DNA from: Kiritimatiellia bacterium
GTDB lineage: Bacteria; Verrucomicrobiota; Kiritimatiellia; CAIQIC01; Lenti-01
Reading direction: 5' to 3'
DNA length: 63,001 nt
NCBI GenBank assembly: GCA_017527155.1
Contig: JAFXQI010000026.1
Span: 64,883 to 127,883, forward strand
Shown here: positions 6,177-17,493 of the stretch, in pieces
Position numbering within the stretch: position 1 is the stretch's first letter
How the letters are laid out: each line of letters starts with the position of its first letter
Notes under the pieces: model-generated
Database searches by the model: none
What the model was told of the DNA's origin: nothing
What the model saw: the letters and a program-made list of their open reading frames with translations, nothing else
Position numbers and translations under genes: made by a program

Positions 6177-7085
6177 ATGAACGACATCCTCCGCACAGCC
6201 TCCGCCCACACCCAGTCCGTCTTCGATGCCGCCTTTTCCCCCTTCCGCGGCGGGAACGGCGCCATCGGTCTCGCCTTCATGCCGGTTGTCCTCGGCGTGA
6301 CGGCGACCGCCTTCCTCGGCTTCCTCGCCACCGGGACCGGCGCGGCGCTCCTCGGCGAAATCCGCCGCCGCGGCCGCTTGCGCACCCCGCACCCCGAAAG
6401 CCCGTCGTTGCGCGGCACCCCGACCGCCAGGGAACTGAAGGACGATTGCGCACTCTCTCCCCGCACCCTCCGCGTCCGGCTGCGGATGGGGTCGCGTCTG
6501 GCCGACCTCGAGCCCACGCTCGACAGCGGCAACCACTACCGCCCGTCCCCGACCGGTGCCAAGCGCATCCAATCGCGCGGCCGCGGCATGCGCGGCTACA
6601 TTGCCGACAACCGCCTCGCCGTCAGCTACTCCACGCTCATGCGCTACCGCCTGCTCGCAATCCGGTTGCGCCGGCTCTTGCAGCTCGACGCCCGCCTTCC
6701 CCTCGAATGGCTGCTTCCCGGCGAAGCGCCCGACCGCGCACTCCCGGCCGATCTGCAGGTCCCCTACTCCACCGCCCGCCGACGCCTCGCGCGGCTCCTG
6801 CGCGAGCATTGGAACTTCGACCGCCTGCGCAAGCACGTCGATGGAAAGCTCGGGATTCCCGAACTCCTGACCGTCCGCCGCGCGAAGAAAGCGGAGAACG
6901 CGCGCAAGCCCGCCCACGGCCGGTCGGTGGTAATCGGCGACTACGCGGTGACGACGACGCCAACGCGCCTGGAAGCCACGATGCAGGCCTTTTCCCGATT
7001 CCTGGAAGAGCGCGACCTGCCGCCCAAACTCGCCGCCCACCGCGACCGGTTCGCGGCTTGGCTGGCCGCGGTCCCGCGGGCGTAA
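6177..7085 (+). CDS. Lineage-specific membrane-anchored protein, paralogue A
   Basis: I do not recognise the family. The product is 302 aa. Residues about 28-60 are hydrophobic (IGLAFMPVVLGVTATAFLGFLA), followed by a basic soluble part. Segments shared with the 308-aa protein at 54446: SPSLRGTPTA, RMGSRLADLEPTLD, GMRGYIADNRLAVSYSTLMRY, LPADLQVPYSTARRRLARLL, and SVVIGDYAV leading to RLEATMQAFSRFL. The two Y-S-T-x-x-R segments followed by Arg-rich helices look like nucleic-acid-binding helices, which is an inference. The start at 6177 is set by the conserved promoter element and by alignment of MNDIL with MKTIL of the paralogue. It stands alone between a tRNA and a convergent gene. Confidence 0.75.
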   Translation: MNDILRTASAHTQSVFDAAFSPFRGGNGAIGLAFMPVVLGVTATAFLGFLATGTGAALLGEIRRRGRLRTPHPESPSLRGTPTARELKDDCALSPRTLRVRLRMGSRLADLEPTLDSGNHYRPSPTGAKRIQSRGRGMRGYIADNRLAVSYSTLMRYRLLAIRLRRLLQLDARLPLEWLLPGEAPDRALPADLQVPYSTARRRLARLLREHWNFDRLRKHVDGKLGIPELLTVRRAKKAENARKPAHGRSVVIGDYAVTTTPTRLEATMQAFSRFLEERDLPPKLAAHRDRFAAWLAAVPRA

Positions 7086-7098
7086 CGGGGGCCCGGAA

Positions 7099-10086
7099 TC
7101 AGGGAGGGGGGATGGCGAGAAGGCCGTCGATGCGGAGGGCGCGCTGGGCGACGGAAGTGCCGGGGCCGTCGGCGGTCAGGGGCACGCGCCAGCGCCAGCC
7201 GGGGCGGTGGCGCCCGATGCGGATTTGGAGGGGGCCGGGAGGGAGGTCGGAGGGGATGGAAATCAGGCGGGTCTCGGAAAGGCATTCGTGGAGGGGGATG
7301 CCGAAGTCGCTGCGGCCGGGGACGTTCGCGGGGCCGAGCCAGTCGGTCTGGGCGACGATGCGGCCCTCGGCGTCGCAAAGATGGATGAAGGTGGTTTCGC
7401 CGTAGTTGGAATGGGGTCGGCCGGTGGATTGCCAGTAGAGGGTGATGGCGACGGTGCCACTGGGGCGCGCGGCGGCGGGGGCGACGTCGAGGCCGCGCAG
7501 GCGGAGGCCGTCGCGGAAGACGGCGTCGAGGGGGATGGAAGGGATGGCGCCGCGGGCGGCGCGGAGGTCGGCGAGGGCGGGATCGACGGCGGCCACGGTT
7601 TCGGCGGGGAGGGCGGCGAGGGACTCGGGACGCAGGGAGGCGAGGTTGCGGATGGGTTCGTCGGCGGGCAGACCGGAGGCGAGGGTCGAGAGGATGTCGT
7701 CGATCTGGGCGTCCACGGTCCGGGGGGGAAGGACGGCCAGCGGAGCGTCACCGTCCCAAAGGAGTTCGCATGGAGCGTCCGGTTGGGAATCCACGACGAA
7801 AATGGTCCAAGAGCCGGATGGCATTGCACTCCAGATGCGGCCGCTGGCACGGAGAGCGGTTTTGGCCGCCGGGACCATCCGGGACTCGACACAGAAGCCG
7901 ACAACGCGGTCGCGGGGGACGGCACCGCGGACGGCGGCGGCGGGCGAGGTTTCGAAGCCGTCGGGAGGGAGGCCGCCGAGGAGCGCGGGGTCGATGCCTT
8001 CGCGGGTGACGAGGAGACCGGAGAGGCGGCGGGGGGCGTAGAACCAGATGGAGTCGGCGGGGCCGCGGATGAAATCGGCGACGGCGCGGACGGCGTCGGG
8101 GGAGAGGAGGGCGTCGGCGCGGTCGGCGGGATGCTCGGTGTCGAGTGCGAAGAGGGCGGCTTCGGCGATACGCACGGGCGGGAGGGCGGCGGGGTCGCCG
8201 TCCGGCAGGAGGGTAACACGGAGGCGGTCGGTTTCGAGCGGGGCGAGGGGGATTTCGCGGACGTCGACGGTGGCGGCGGGATAGGGGCGGCCAAGGGAGA
8301 TGGCGAGGGGCGGGAAGGTGAGGTCGCGCCAGAGGAGCCAGCCGCCGGGGGAGTCGGGGTCGGGGATTTCGATGCGGGCGGCGGCGGGGGTGGAGTACCA
8401 GGGGACCCGTTCGCCGGCAGGGAGCTGGATGCGCAGGCACGAGAGGGGCGCGGCGGCGGGCAGGGTCCATTCGAGGACGGCGGGGGAGCCGGGGGTCGGG
8501 GCCCAGCCGGTATCGGCACGGCGGTCGGCCAGGTCGGGGAGGAAAACGCCGGAGGTGGTGCAGGGGACGGCATCGCTCAGGGGGCGGTCGGCCGGGAGGG
8601 GGCAATGGAGGTTGCCGACGAGGGAATAGCGGCCGACGCGCAGGGCATCGTGGTCGGCCCCGGTATAGGCGAGCCAGGCGCGCATGCCGGGGTACTCGGT
8701 GGACCACCAGGGGGTTTCCGAAAGCTCGGTGCGGCGGAGGTTGGGACGGTAGAAGCCCTTGTGGCCGTCGGAGACGGAGAGGGTCTCGGCGGAATGGAAG
8801 TTGAGATAGTAGAAGGGGGTCGGGGCGAGGATTTCGCGGACGCCGGCGTCTTGCAGTCCGGCGACGTCGGTGCGCAGCCGGACGTCGAGTTCGGCGGAAC
8901 GGGCGGAGGCGCCGAGCATTCCGGTGACGGCCAGCCATGTTTGGCACGCGAAGACGGCGGCGAAGACGGCGAGCGCGACGGCGCGGACGGCGCGGCGGCG
9001 GGGCAAGGTGCAGGCGAGGGCGGAGAGGAGAGCGAGGGACGGGGCGAGGGGTATCCAGTAGCGGCCGGTGGAGACGGTGGCGAAGCTGGAAGTTCCATAC
9101 ACTCCCGCGAAGAGGACCGCGAAAAGCACCGCCGCCGCGCGGACCGCGTTCTGGGTCGGCGTCGCGCGCCGCCGCGATGCAAAGGCCGCCGCGGCCCCGA
9201 GCAGGGCGAGGGCGGTCGCCGCCGCGACGCAGGCGAGGGAGGCGGCACGGGGGAGGGCGTCGCCGTCGAGGAACATGCGGTAGTTGTCGGCCATGCAGCG
9301 GAGCGTCGCGGCGAGGGAGCGGGAGCCGCCGCCCTGTACCAGCGAGTCCATCCCGCCGCGGCGCGCGATGTCCCGGAGCCACGGCGACACCCCCGCCACG
9401 GTCGCCGCCGCCGCCGCCGCGATGCCGCGCCACTGCCGCCACGGACGCCACCGCGCGCCCCACCCCAGCAGCAGCGCCGCCACCGCCAGCGACGGGACCA
9501 CGATCAGGTTCGACCAGAGTCCGACGCCCGCCAGCAGGCCCAGCCCGATCCAGGCGCGGAGGCGGACGGCGCGGCCTTCGCGCAACACCCCCGCCATGCG
9601 CGCGGATTGCAACAGGGCCAGCACGCCGATCGCCAGCGCCACCATGTAGCCGCCGCGCGCCGCCGCCTGGAACTGGAAGTGCATCAGGGGACCGAACAGC
9701 CCGCCCAGCGCCGCCAGCAGACCGCCCCACGGTCCCGCCGCGTCGCGGCCCCAGCGCCAGAGCGCCCATAGCGCGATGCACCCGAACAGAACCGGGCCCA
9801 GACCCAGCGTGAACCCCGATTCGCCGAAGAGACGGAACATGAGCGCGCTGGCGGAGGGCTCCAGGCTGCCCATGTAGCTCTGGCCGTAGAAGAAGAGCGG
9901 GAAGTCCGTACCCTGCGCCATGTGCCGCGCCATCAGCCCCACCACCGACTGGTCCACGTCCAGCGACGCGCGGCCGGCCCAGGCGCGGGCCACGCGCGCC
10001 AGCACGCCGAGCACGAGGACGGCCACGGACAGCAGGTCCGGCAGACAGGGGAGCCGGAAGCGGCGGGAAGAAGGGGACGTGTTCAT
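7099..10086 (-). CDS. Large polytopic PMT/GT39-like membrane protein with C-terminal extracytoplasmic domain
   Basis: The 995-aa product starts at the ATG at 10086 (MNTSPSSRRFRLP). About ten hydrophobic helices occupy residues 15-400. The first periplasmic loop (RASLDVDQSVVGLMARHMAQGTDFPLFFYGQSYMGSLEP) resembles the acidic DxD/E loop of dolichyl- or polyprenyl-phosphate-mannose-dependent glycosyltransferases (GT39/83). Residues about 420-995 are soluble, with beta-rich segments (discoid-like TGWAPTPGSPAVLEWTLPAA) and a C-terminal domain ending in PLQIRIGRHRPGWRWRVPL. A role in glycosylating surface polymers or proteins is inferred; no exact family is certain. Confidence 0.8.
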   Translation of the reverse strand: MNTSPSSRRFRLPCLPDLLSVAVLVLGVLARVARAWAGRASLDVDQSVVGLMARHMAQGTDFPLFFYGQSYMGSLEPSASALMFRLFGESGFTLGLGPVLFGCIALWALWRWGRDAAGPWGGLLAALGGLFGPLMHFQFQAAARGGYMVALAIGVLALLQSARMAGVLREGRAVRLRAWIGLGLLAGVGLWSNLIVVPSLAVAALLLGWGARWRPWRQWRGIAAAAAATVAGVSPWLRDIARRGGMDSLVQGGGSRSLAATLRCMADNYRMFLDGDALPRAASLACVAAATALALLGAAAAFASRRRATPTQNAVRAAAVLFAVLFAGVYGTSSFATVSTGRYWIPLAPSLALLSALACTLPRRRAVRAVALAVFAAVFACQTWLAVTGMLGASARSAELDVRLRTDVAGLQDAGVREILAPTPFYYLNFHSAETLSVSDGHKGFYRPNLRRTELSETPWWSTEYPGMRAWLAYTGADHDALRVGRYSLVGNLHCPLPADRPLSDAVPCTTSGVFLPDLADRRADTGWAPTPGSPAVLEWTLPAAAPLSCLRIQLPAGERVPWYSTPAAARIEIPDPDSPGGWLLWRDLTFPPLAISLGRPYPAATVDVREIPLAPLETDRLRVTLLPDGDPAALPPVRIAEAALFALDTEHPADRADALLSPDAVRAVADFIRGPADSIWFYAPRRLSGLLVTREGIDPALLGGLPPDGFETSPAAAVRGAVPRDRVVGFCVESRMVPAAKTALRASGRIWSAMPSGSWTIFVVDSQPDAPCELLWDGDAPLAVLPPRTVDAQIDDILSTLASGLPADEPIRNLASLRPESLAALPAETVAAVDPALADLRAARGAIPSIPLDAVFRDGLRLRGLDVAPAAARPSGTVAITLYWQSTGRPHSNYGETTFIHLCDAEGRIVAQTDWLGPANVPGRSDFGIPLHECLSETRLISIPSDLPPGPLQIRIGRHRPGWRWRVPLTADGPGTSVAQRALRIDGLLAIPPP

Positions 10087-10120
10087 GGCTACGGGGTTGT
10101 AGGGGAGATGCCGCGCGGGG

Positions 10121-10213
10121 TCAAGGGCGCAGTGGGGAGGGGGCATTTTCCATGGGCGGGAGGATGGGGGAAAAAGGCGGCAAACGTCAATGTTTTTCGT
10201 ATTCTCAAAAGTG
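10121..10213 (-). promoter_or_regulatory. Leaderless-promoter-like element with 10-codon ORF, upstream of the PMT-like gene
   Basis: Minus strand: TTGACG (10185-10190), 18 nt, CATCCT (10161-10166), 7 nt, ATG at 10153 opening MENAPSPLRP and a stop at 10121. The TTGACG and the bases around it are identical to the copy at 2332-2430. The ORF ends 34 bp before the PMT-like start. Confidence 0.55.
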
Positions 10214-10251
10214 AAAGCGCACAGGGCTTGAGAGGGCTGGGGGAGACGGTT

Positions 10252-12834
<2,583 letters not shown>

Positions 12835-15800
12835 AATGTGATTTGATGCTCTTTGAGAATGGGATACACTCGGTGCCTGGAACGCCCACGTCGAATTCGT
12901 GTTGTGATTTGATGCTCTTTGAGAATGGGATACACTCAAACGGGCAAAGCCCAATATCCCTTTTTGTTGTGATTTGATGCTCTTTGAGAATGGGATACAC
13001 TCCTTGACGGTGCGGGGCCGTCGCCCGTTCGTTGTGATTTGATGCTCTTTGAGAATGGGATACACTGGACGGCGTCCTTGGAGAGTTTGGCGTACGTTGT
13101 GATTTGATGCTCTTTGAGAATGGGATACACTACCACCCCGAAAGGGCGTCGTGTTCTGCGGTTGTGATTTGATGCTCTTTGAGAATGGGATACACTAATG
13201 GTCCGCTCCTCCGTGTACGTCGCGTTGTTGTGATTTGATGCTCTTTGAGAATGGGATACACTTTTTCTTCACGGCGCCCCAGACCCATACGGGTTGTGAT
13301 TTGATGCTCTTTGAGAATGGGATACACTCGGCGAAGGCTGCGGAGAGGTCGGCGATGAGTTGTGATTTGATGCTCTTTGAGAATGGGATACACTTTCAGC
13401 ATCCGCAACCGCCTGTACGAGTGGGTTGTGATTTGATGCTCTTTGAGAATGGGATACACTACAAAGCCGCAAAACGCATCACGAATCGTGTTGTGATTTG
13501 ATGCTCTTTGAGAATGGGATACACTGGGCTCCCGTGCGATGCACAGATGCGGTCGTTGTGATTTGATGCTCTTTGAGAATGGGATACACTCCCAAGGATG
13601 AAATGCCCCATCTGCCACGTGTTGTGATTTGATGCTCTTTGAGAATGGGATACACTTGGGTGTGGCTAATATGTTCCGATTCATTGTTGTGATTTGATGC
13701 TCTTTGAGAATGGGATACACTCGGTTTCCATAGCATCATCCCAAAGTGCCGTTGTGATTTGATGCTCTTTGAGAATGGGATACACTAAGGACAAGCGACA
13801 TGACCCAAAAGCTCAGTTGTGATTTGATGCTCTTTGAGAATGGGATACACTTCAGGCCGCACCTCGCTTGAAAGCCTTGTAGTTGTGATTTGATGCTCTT
13901 TGAGAATGGGATACACTGTCCCCCACCGTCACCACCCGCTGGATATTGTTGTGATTTGATGCTCTTTGAGAATGGGATACACTGCCCGCCCTTCAACCCC
14001 CGCGCCTTTGTTGTTGTGATTTGATGCTCTTTGAGAATGGGATACACTCGATGGCACATCCGGTAAAGACCTTCGATACGTTGTGATTTGATGCTCTTTG
14101 AGAATGGGATACACTTCATCCTGACGATCCAATCCTACAAGATGGGTTGTGATTTGATGCTCTTTGAGAATGGGATACACTCGCCTCCGGGCGGCTCCCT
14201 TTTTGCGTCCGGTTGTGATTTGATGCTCTTTGAGAATGGGATACACTAAAGACGGCCTCCGATTCCGGCGAAGACCCGTTGTGATTTGATGCTCTTTGAG
14301 AATGGGATACACTGGCATTTGCGCCGAATTGGCCGTCGTTATGTTGTGATTTGATGCTCTTTGAGAATGGGATACACTGAGCGGTTCGCCGCGCTGGTTG
14401 CAGAAGCGGTTGTGATTTGATGCTCTTTGAGAATGGGATACACTCGGGGGGAGTCTCGCCGGGCGCGGGCCAGGTTGTGATTTGATGCTCTTTGAGAATG
14501 GGATACACTGGTTGACGCCCCCACAATGCCATTGTGCCAGTTGTGATTTGATGCTCTTTGAGAATGGGATACACTGTCGGCATGTCCTTCTCCATGGATG
14601 CCCTCGTTGTGATTTGATGCTCTTTGAGAATGGGATACACTTGGCCGCCAAACTGGCCGCGCTGTCGGAAAGTTGTGATTTGATGCTCTTTGAGAATGGG
14701 ATACACTTGTTCTTTCGCTTCTTCTTTCATCTCACCGGTTGTGATTTGATGCTCTTTGAGAATGGGATACACTCATCCACACCTGCGGCGAGTGCCTGTC
14801 CTGTTGTGATTTGATGCTCTTTGAGAATGGGATACACTCACGTTGTCATTCCGGCACACCGTCACCGTGTTGTGATTTGATGCTCTTTGAGAATGGGATA
14901 CACTCTTCCATGCGTCCGGGTATTTCCTGCGCGGTTGTGATTTGATGCTCTTTGAGAATGGGATACACTGCACGCGTGGAAACCCGCTTCGCAGACCTGT
15001 TGTGATTTGATGCTCTTTGAGAATGGGATACACTGGAAGTGCGGGCATGGTCGGCAACTCCCTTGTTGTGATTTGATGCTCTTTGAGAATGGGATACACT
15101 TCAAGCCGCCCCGCGCTTGAACGCCTTGTAGTTGTGATTTGATGCTCTTTGAGAATGGGATACACTCTCTGGCAGTTCGGCTTGGAGACCCAGCAGTTGT
15201 GATTTGATGCTCTTTGAGAATGGGATACACTCCACGCCATGATTTGCCAGCCCGTCATCATGTTGTGATTTGATGCTCTTTGAGAATGGGATACACTCCC
15301 GCGCCGGTCGCGGCAATGGGTGCAGGCGTTGTGATTTGATGCTCTTTGAGAATGGGATACACTGACCCACTCCGTGCAGGGCTTCGTTCCACGGTTGTGA
15401 TTTGATGCTCTTTGAGAATGGGATACACTTCAAGCGCCTCGGTGACGGCCTGGTGCTGCGTTGTGATTTGATGCTCTTTGAGAATGGGATACACTCCTGC
15501 TACCTCCACCGCAACACCATCGACTGTTGTGATTTGATGCTCTTTGAGAATGGGATACACTCCACCCGCCGGAAGCCCTCTCGCGTGTAGTGTTGTGATT
15601 TGATGCTCTTTGAGAATGGGATACACTGTGCGCGCTGCGGGACAGGTACATGTTCATGTTGTGATTTGATGCTCTTTGAGAATGGGATACACTACGCTGA
15701 GGCGCTGGCGGGCGTTCGCTCCGGTTGTGATTTGATGCTCTTTGAGAATGGGATACACTTACTCCCCATACTCGATGTGGAAGTTGTCGTTGTGATTTGA

Positions 15801-16151
15801 TGCTCTTTGAGAATGGGATACACTGGACGCTTCCTCGACGGAATCCGGATTCTGTTGTGATTTGATGCTCTTTGAGAATGGGATACACTTTTCGTGTCGC
15901 AACGTCTCCCGCTTGTAGCGTTGTGATTTGATGCTCTTTGAGAATGGGATACACTCCCCTCCCGGTGCGCGTGCTTCCACTTCCAGTTGTGATTTGATGC
16001 TCTTTGAGAATGGGATACACTAGCCTGACGAACATCGTGCACGCGGGGAGGTTGTGATTTGATGCTCTTTGAGAATGGGATACACTCACGTTCCAGCGAG
16101 CATGATACCCGAGCGGTTGTGATTTGATGCTCTTTGAGAATGGGATACACT
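12835..16151 (+). CRISPR. Type II-C CRISPR array, 51 repeats and 50 spacers
   Basis: By hand count there are 51 copies of a 36-bp repeat that begins GTTGTGATTTG and ends GGGATACACT, spaced by 29-31-bp spacers (mostly 29 or 30). All repeats look identical except the first (12835-12870), which begins AAT instead of GTT. A degenerate repeat at the 5' end and an array pointing against the cas operon are features described for II-C loci. The plus strand is the likely crRNA sense because the 5' part of the repeat pairs with the anti-repeat at 21208-21236. Within each repeat TTGATG (repeat positions 9-14) and TACACT (31-36) are 16 bp apart, resembling the repeat-borne promoters of Neisseria II-C arrays. 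Confidence 0.99.
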
Positions 16152-16249
16152 ATTGGATACACAATCCTTTATTGCATACCATGTTACGTTCTCATTGAAT
16201 GAAGAAAAATACAGGCAGGCGGCCTTCGTCAAGGTCGATGCAGGAGAAA
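16152..16249. other. AT-richer spacer between array and cas2
   Basis: This 98-bp stretch is less GC-rich than its surroundings. It starts with ATTGGATACACAA, an echo of the repeat terminus GGGATACACT, and may be a decayed half-repeat or an integration-anchoring site. A 62-codon ORF at 16153 shows no family features and is not called. Confidence 0.5.
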
Positions 16250-16555
16250 TCAAAAGAGTTCGAGCTGCGCGGGGGTGGGCGGAGCAGGCTTCTGCTTCCT
16301 TCCTTGCAGGTGGATGGTCTCGCCGAACTGCTTGTCGGTGACCTTGAGGACGGAGATGAAACCTTCATCGGGGATGAAGGAGCGAATACGCCGGACGTGG
16401 ACGGCCGCGGATTCGAGGGAGGCGCAATGCCGGATGTACACGGAGAACTGGAGCATGGAAAAGCCGTCTTTCAGGAGGTCTTTCCGGAAGCGGGTTGCCG
16501 CCTTGCGTTGTGCCGAAGTCTCCACTGGAAGGTCGAACATGACGTAGAGCCACAT
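16250..16555 (-). CDS. cas2: CRISPR-associated endonuclease Cas2
   Basis: The 101-aa product starts MWLYVMFDLPVET, the Cas2 ferredoxin-fold beta-1 strand with the conserved Asp at residue 8. It continues through RKAATRFRKDLLKDGFSMLQFSVYIRHC, GFISVLKVTDKQF and a short C-terminal tail ending PAQLELF. Cas2 is the structural core of the Cas1-Cas2 spacer integrase. An in-frame extension to 16717 overlaps cas1 and lacks homology, so I chose the ATG at 16555. It is the last gene of the cas operon and is adjacent to the array. Confidence 0.96.
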   Translation of the reverse strand: MWLYVMFDLPVETSAQRKAATRFRKDLLKDGFSMLQFSVYIRHCASLESAAVHVRRIRSFIPDEGFISVLKVTDKQFGETIHLQGRKQKPAPPTPAQLELF

Positions 16556-16590
16556 GATGGAATAGGCATTGAGGGCGTTGTGGGATGGGG

Positions 16591-17493
16591 TCACGGGAGA
16601 AATGACGGCAGGAGGAGATCCGGGGATTTTTCGAGGTAGCACCTGGCCAACGAAGCGGAGGTGGAGGTCAGGGCGATCATCAGGGGGCGCGTGAGTCCGC
16701 CGATGGTCACATCGCACGTCAGGCAGGAGAGGAGGCGGGCCTTGGCGGCCTTGTCCAACAGATGTCCAAGGGCGGATTCCGACACGGGAAAGTCGCCGAA
16801 CACGAACTGGTCGACGAAGGGGCGGTAGGCTTCCATCACGTCATCGGCCAGGCAAAAGGCGTTGTAGCGGTTGTGGTGGTGGATGCCGTGGAAACAGACG
16901 AGCCCGGAGCCGACAAGGGCCCGCGCGGTGGCAGCACGGAGGACTGCATAGCCGTAATCGAGAGCGGCATTGGGCCATCCTTCGCCGGGATTGCGCCGGA
17001 AGTCCGGCTCGGGGGCCAGCGCGCGGAAGTACAGCCTGGCGCCCTGGGCTTCGCAGTTGGCGGGGTCATCGTTGCGGACGGCCTCCGCCAAGCGTCCGAG
17101 CTGCTGGGCCTCCGGCCTGCCGAGGGATTCGAGCAAGGCGGCCTGGTTCCGCAATTTGGCCTGGACGATGCGCCGCCACAACCGGCCTTGCGCGGCCGGG
17201 GTGGCCGCCAGTTGGGCCTCGGCGGTTTCGTGGGTCGTGGAGTTCGCCGCAAAAGGCAACAACTGGGCGAGAGGGGTGTGGGCCGGGTCGCACACCACGA
17301 CGGCCACGTTCTCCGCCGCCAAGGTCTGGAGGCACGCGGAGGTCACGAGGATGCGGCCGGTTTCAAGGATGACGAAGCCCAAGTCCTCGACGGGGAACGT
17401 CCGGTGGAGGCCGTCTTCCCCGTCATAGACCAGTTGCCGGTCGCGGATGGAGAGTTTGCCGGGGGAACCGAAGGACAGGGTTTTCGCTATCAT
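16591..17493 (-). CDS. cas1: CRISPR-associated integrase Cas1 (type II)
   Basis: The 300-aa product begins MIAKTLSFGSPGKLSIRDRQLV, typical of type II Cas1. It carries the metal-binding residues Glu148 (NCEAQGARLYF), His205 (GIHHHNRYNAFCLADD) and Glu221 (DDVMEAYRPFVD). Cas1 catalyses spacer insertion at the leader-end repeat. The start codon overlaps the cas9 stop as ATGA, so the genes are translationally coupled. Confidence 0.97.
   Translation of the reverse strand: MIAKTLSFGSPGKLSIRDRQLVYDGEDGLHRTFPVEDLGFVILETGRILVTSACLQTLAAENVAVVVCDPAHTPLAQLLPFAANSTTHETAEAQLAATPAAQGRLWRRIVQAKLRNQAALLESLGRPEAQQLGRLAEAVRNDDPANCEAQGARLYFRALAPEPDFRRNPGEGWPNAALDYGYAVLRAATARALVGSGLVCFHGIHHHNRYNAFCLADDVMEAYRPFVDQFVFGDFPVSESALGHLLDKAAKARLLSCLTCDVTIGGLTRPLMIALTSTSASLARCYLEKSPDLLLPSFLP

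Noticed and set aside
12835-16151. Possibility that the array is transcribed on the minus strand together with cas2
   Set aside because: The tracrRNA anti-repeat complements the plus-strand repeat at its GTTGTGAT end, which is the side retained in type II crRNAs.
16153-16341. 62-codon ORF between the array and cas2
   Set aside because: It overlaps the 3' end of cas2 antisense and starts in the last-repeat echo; no recognisable features.
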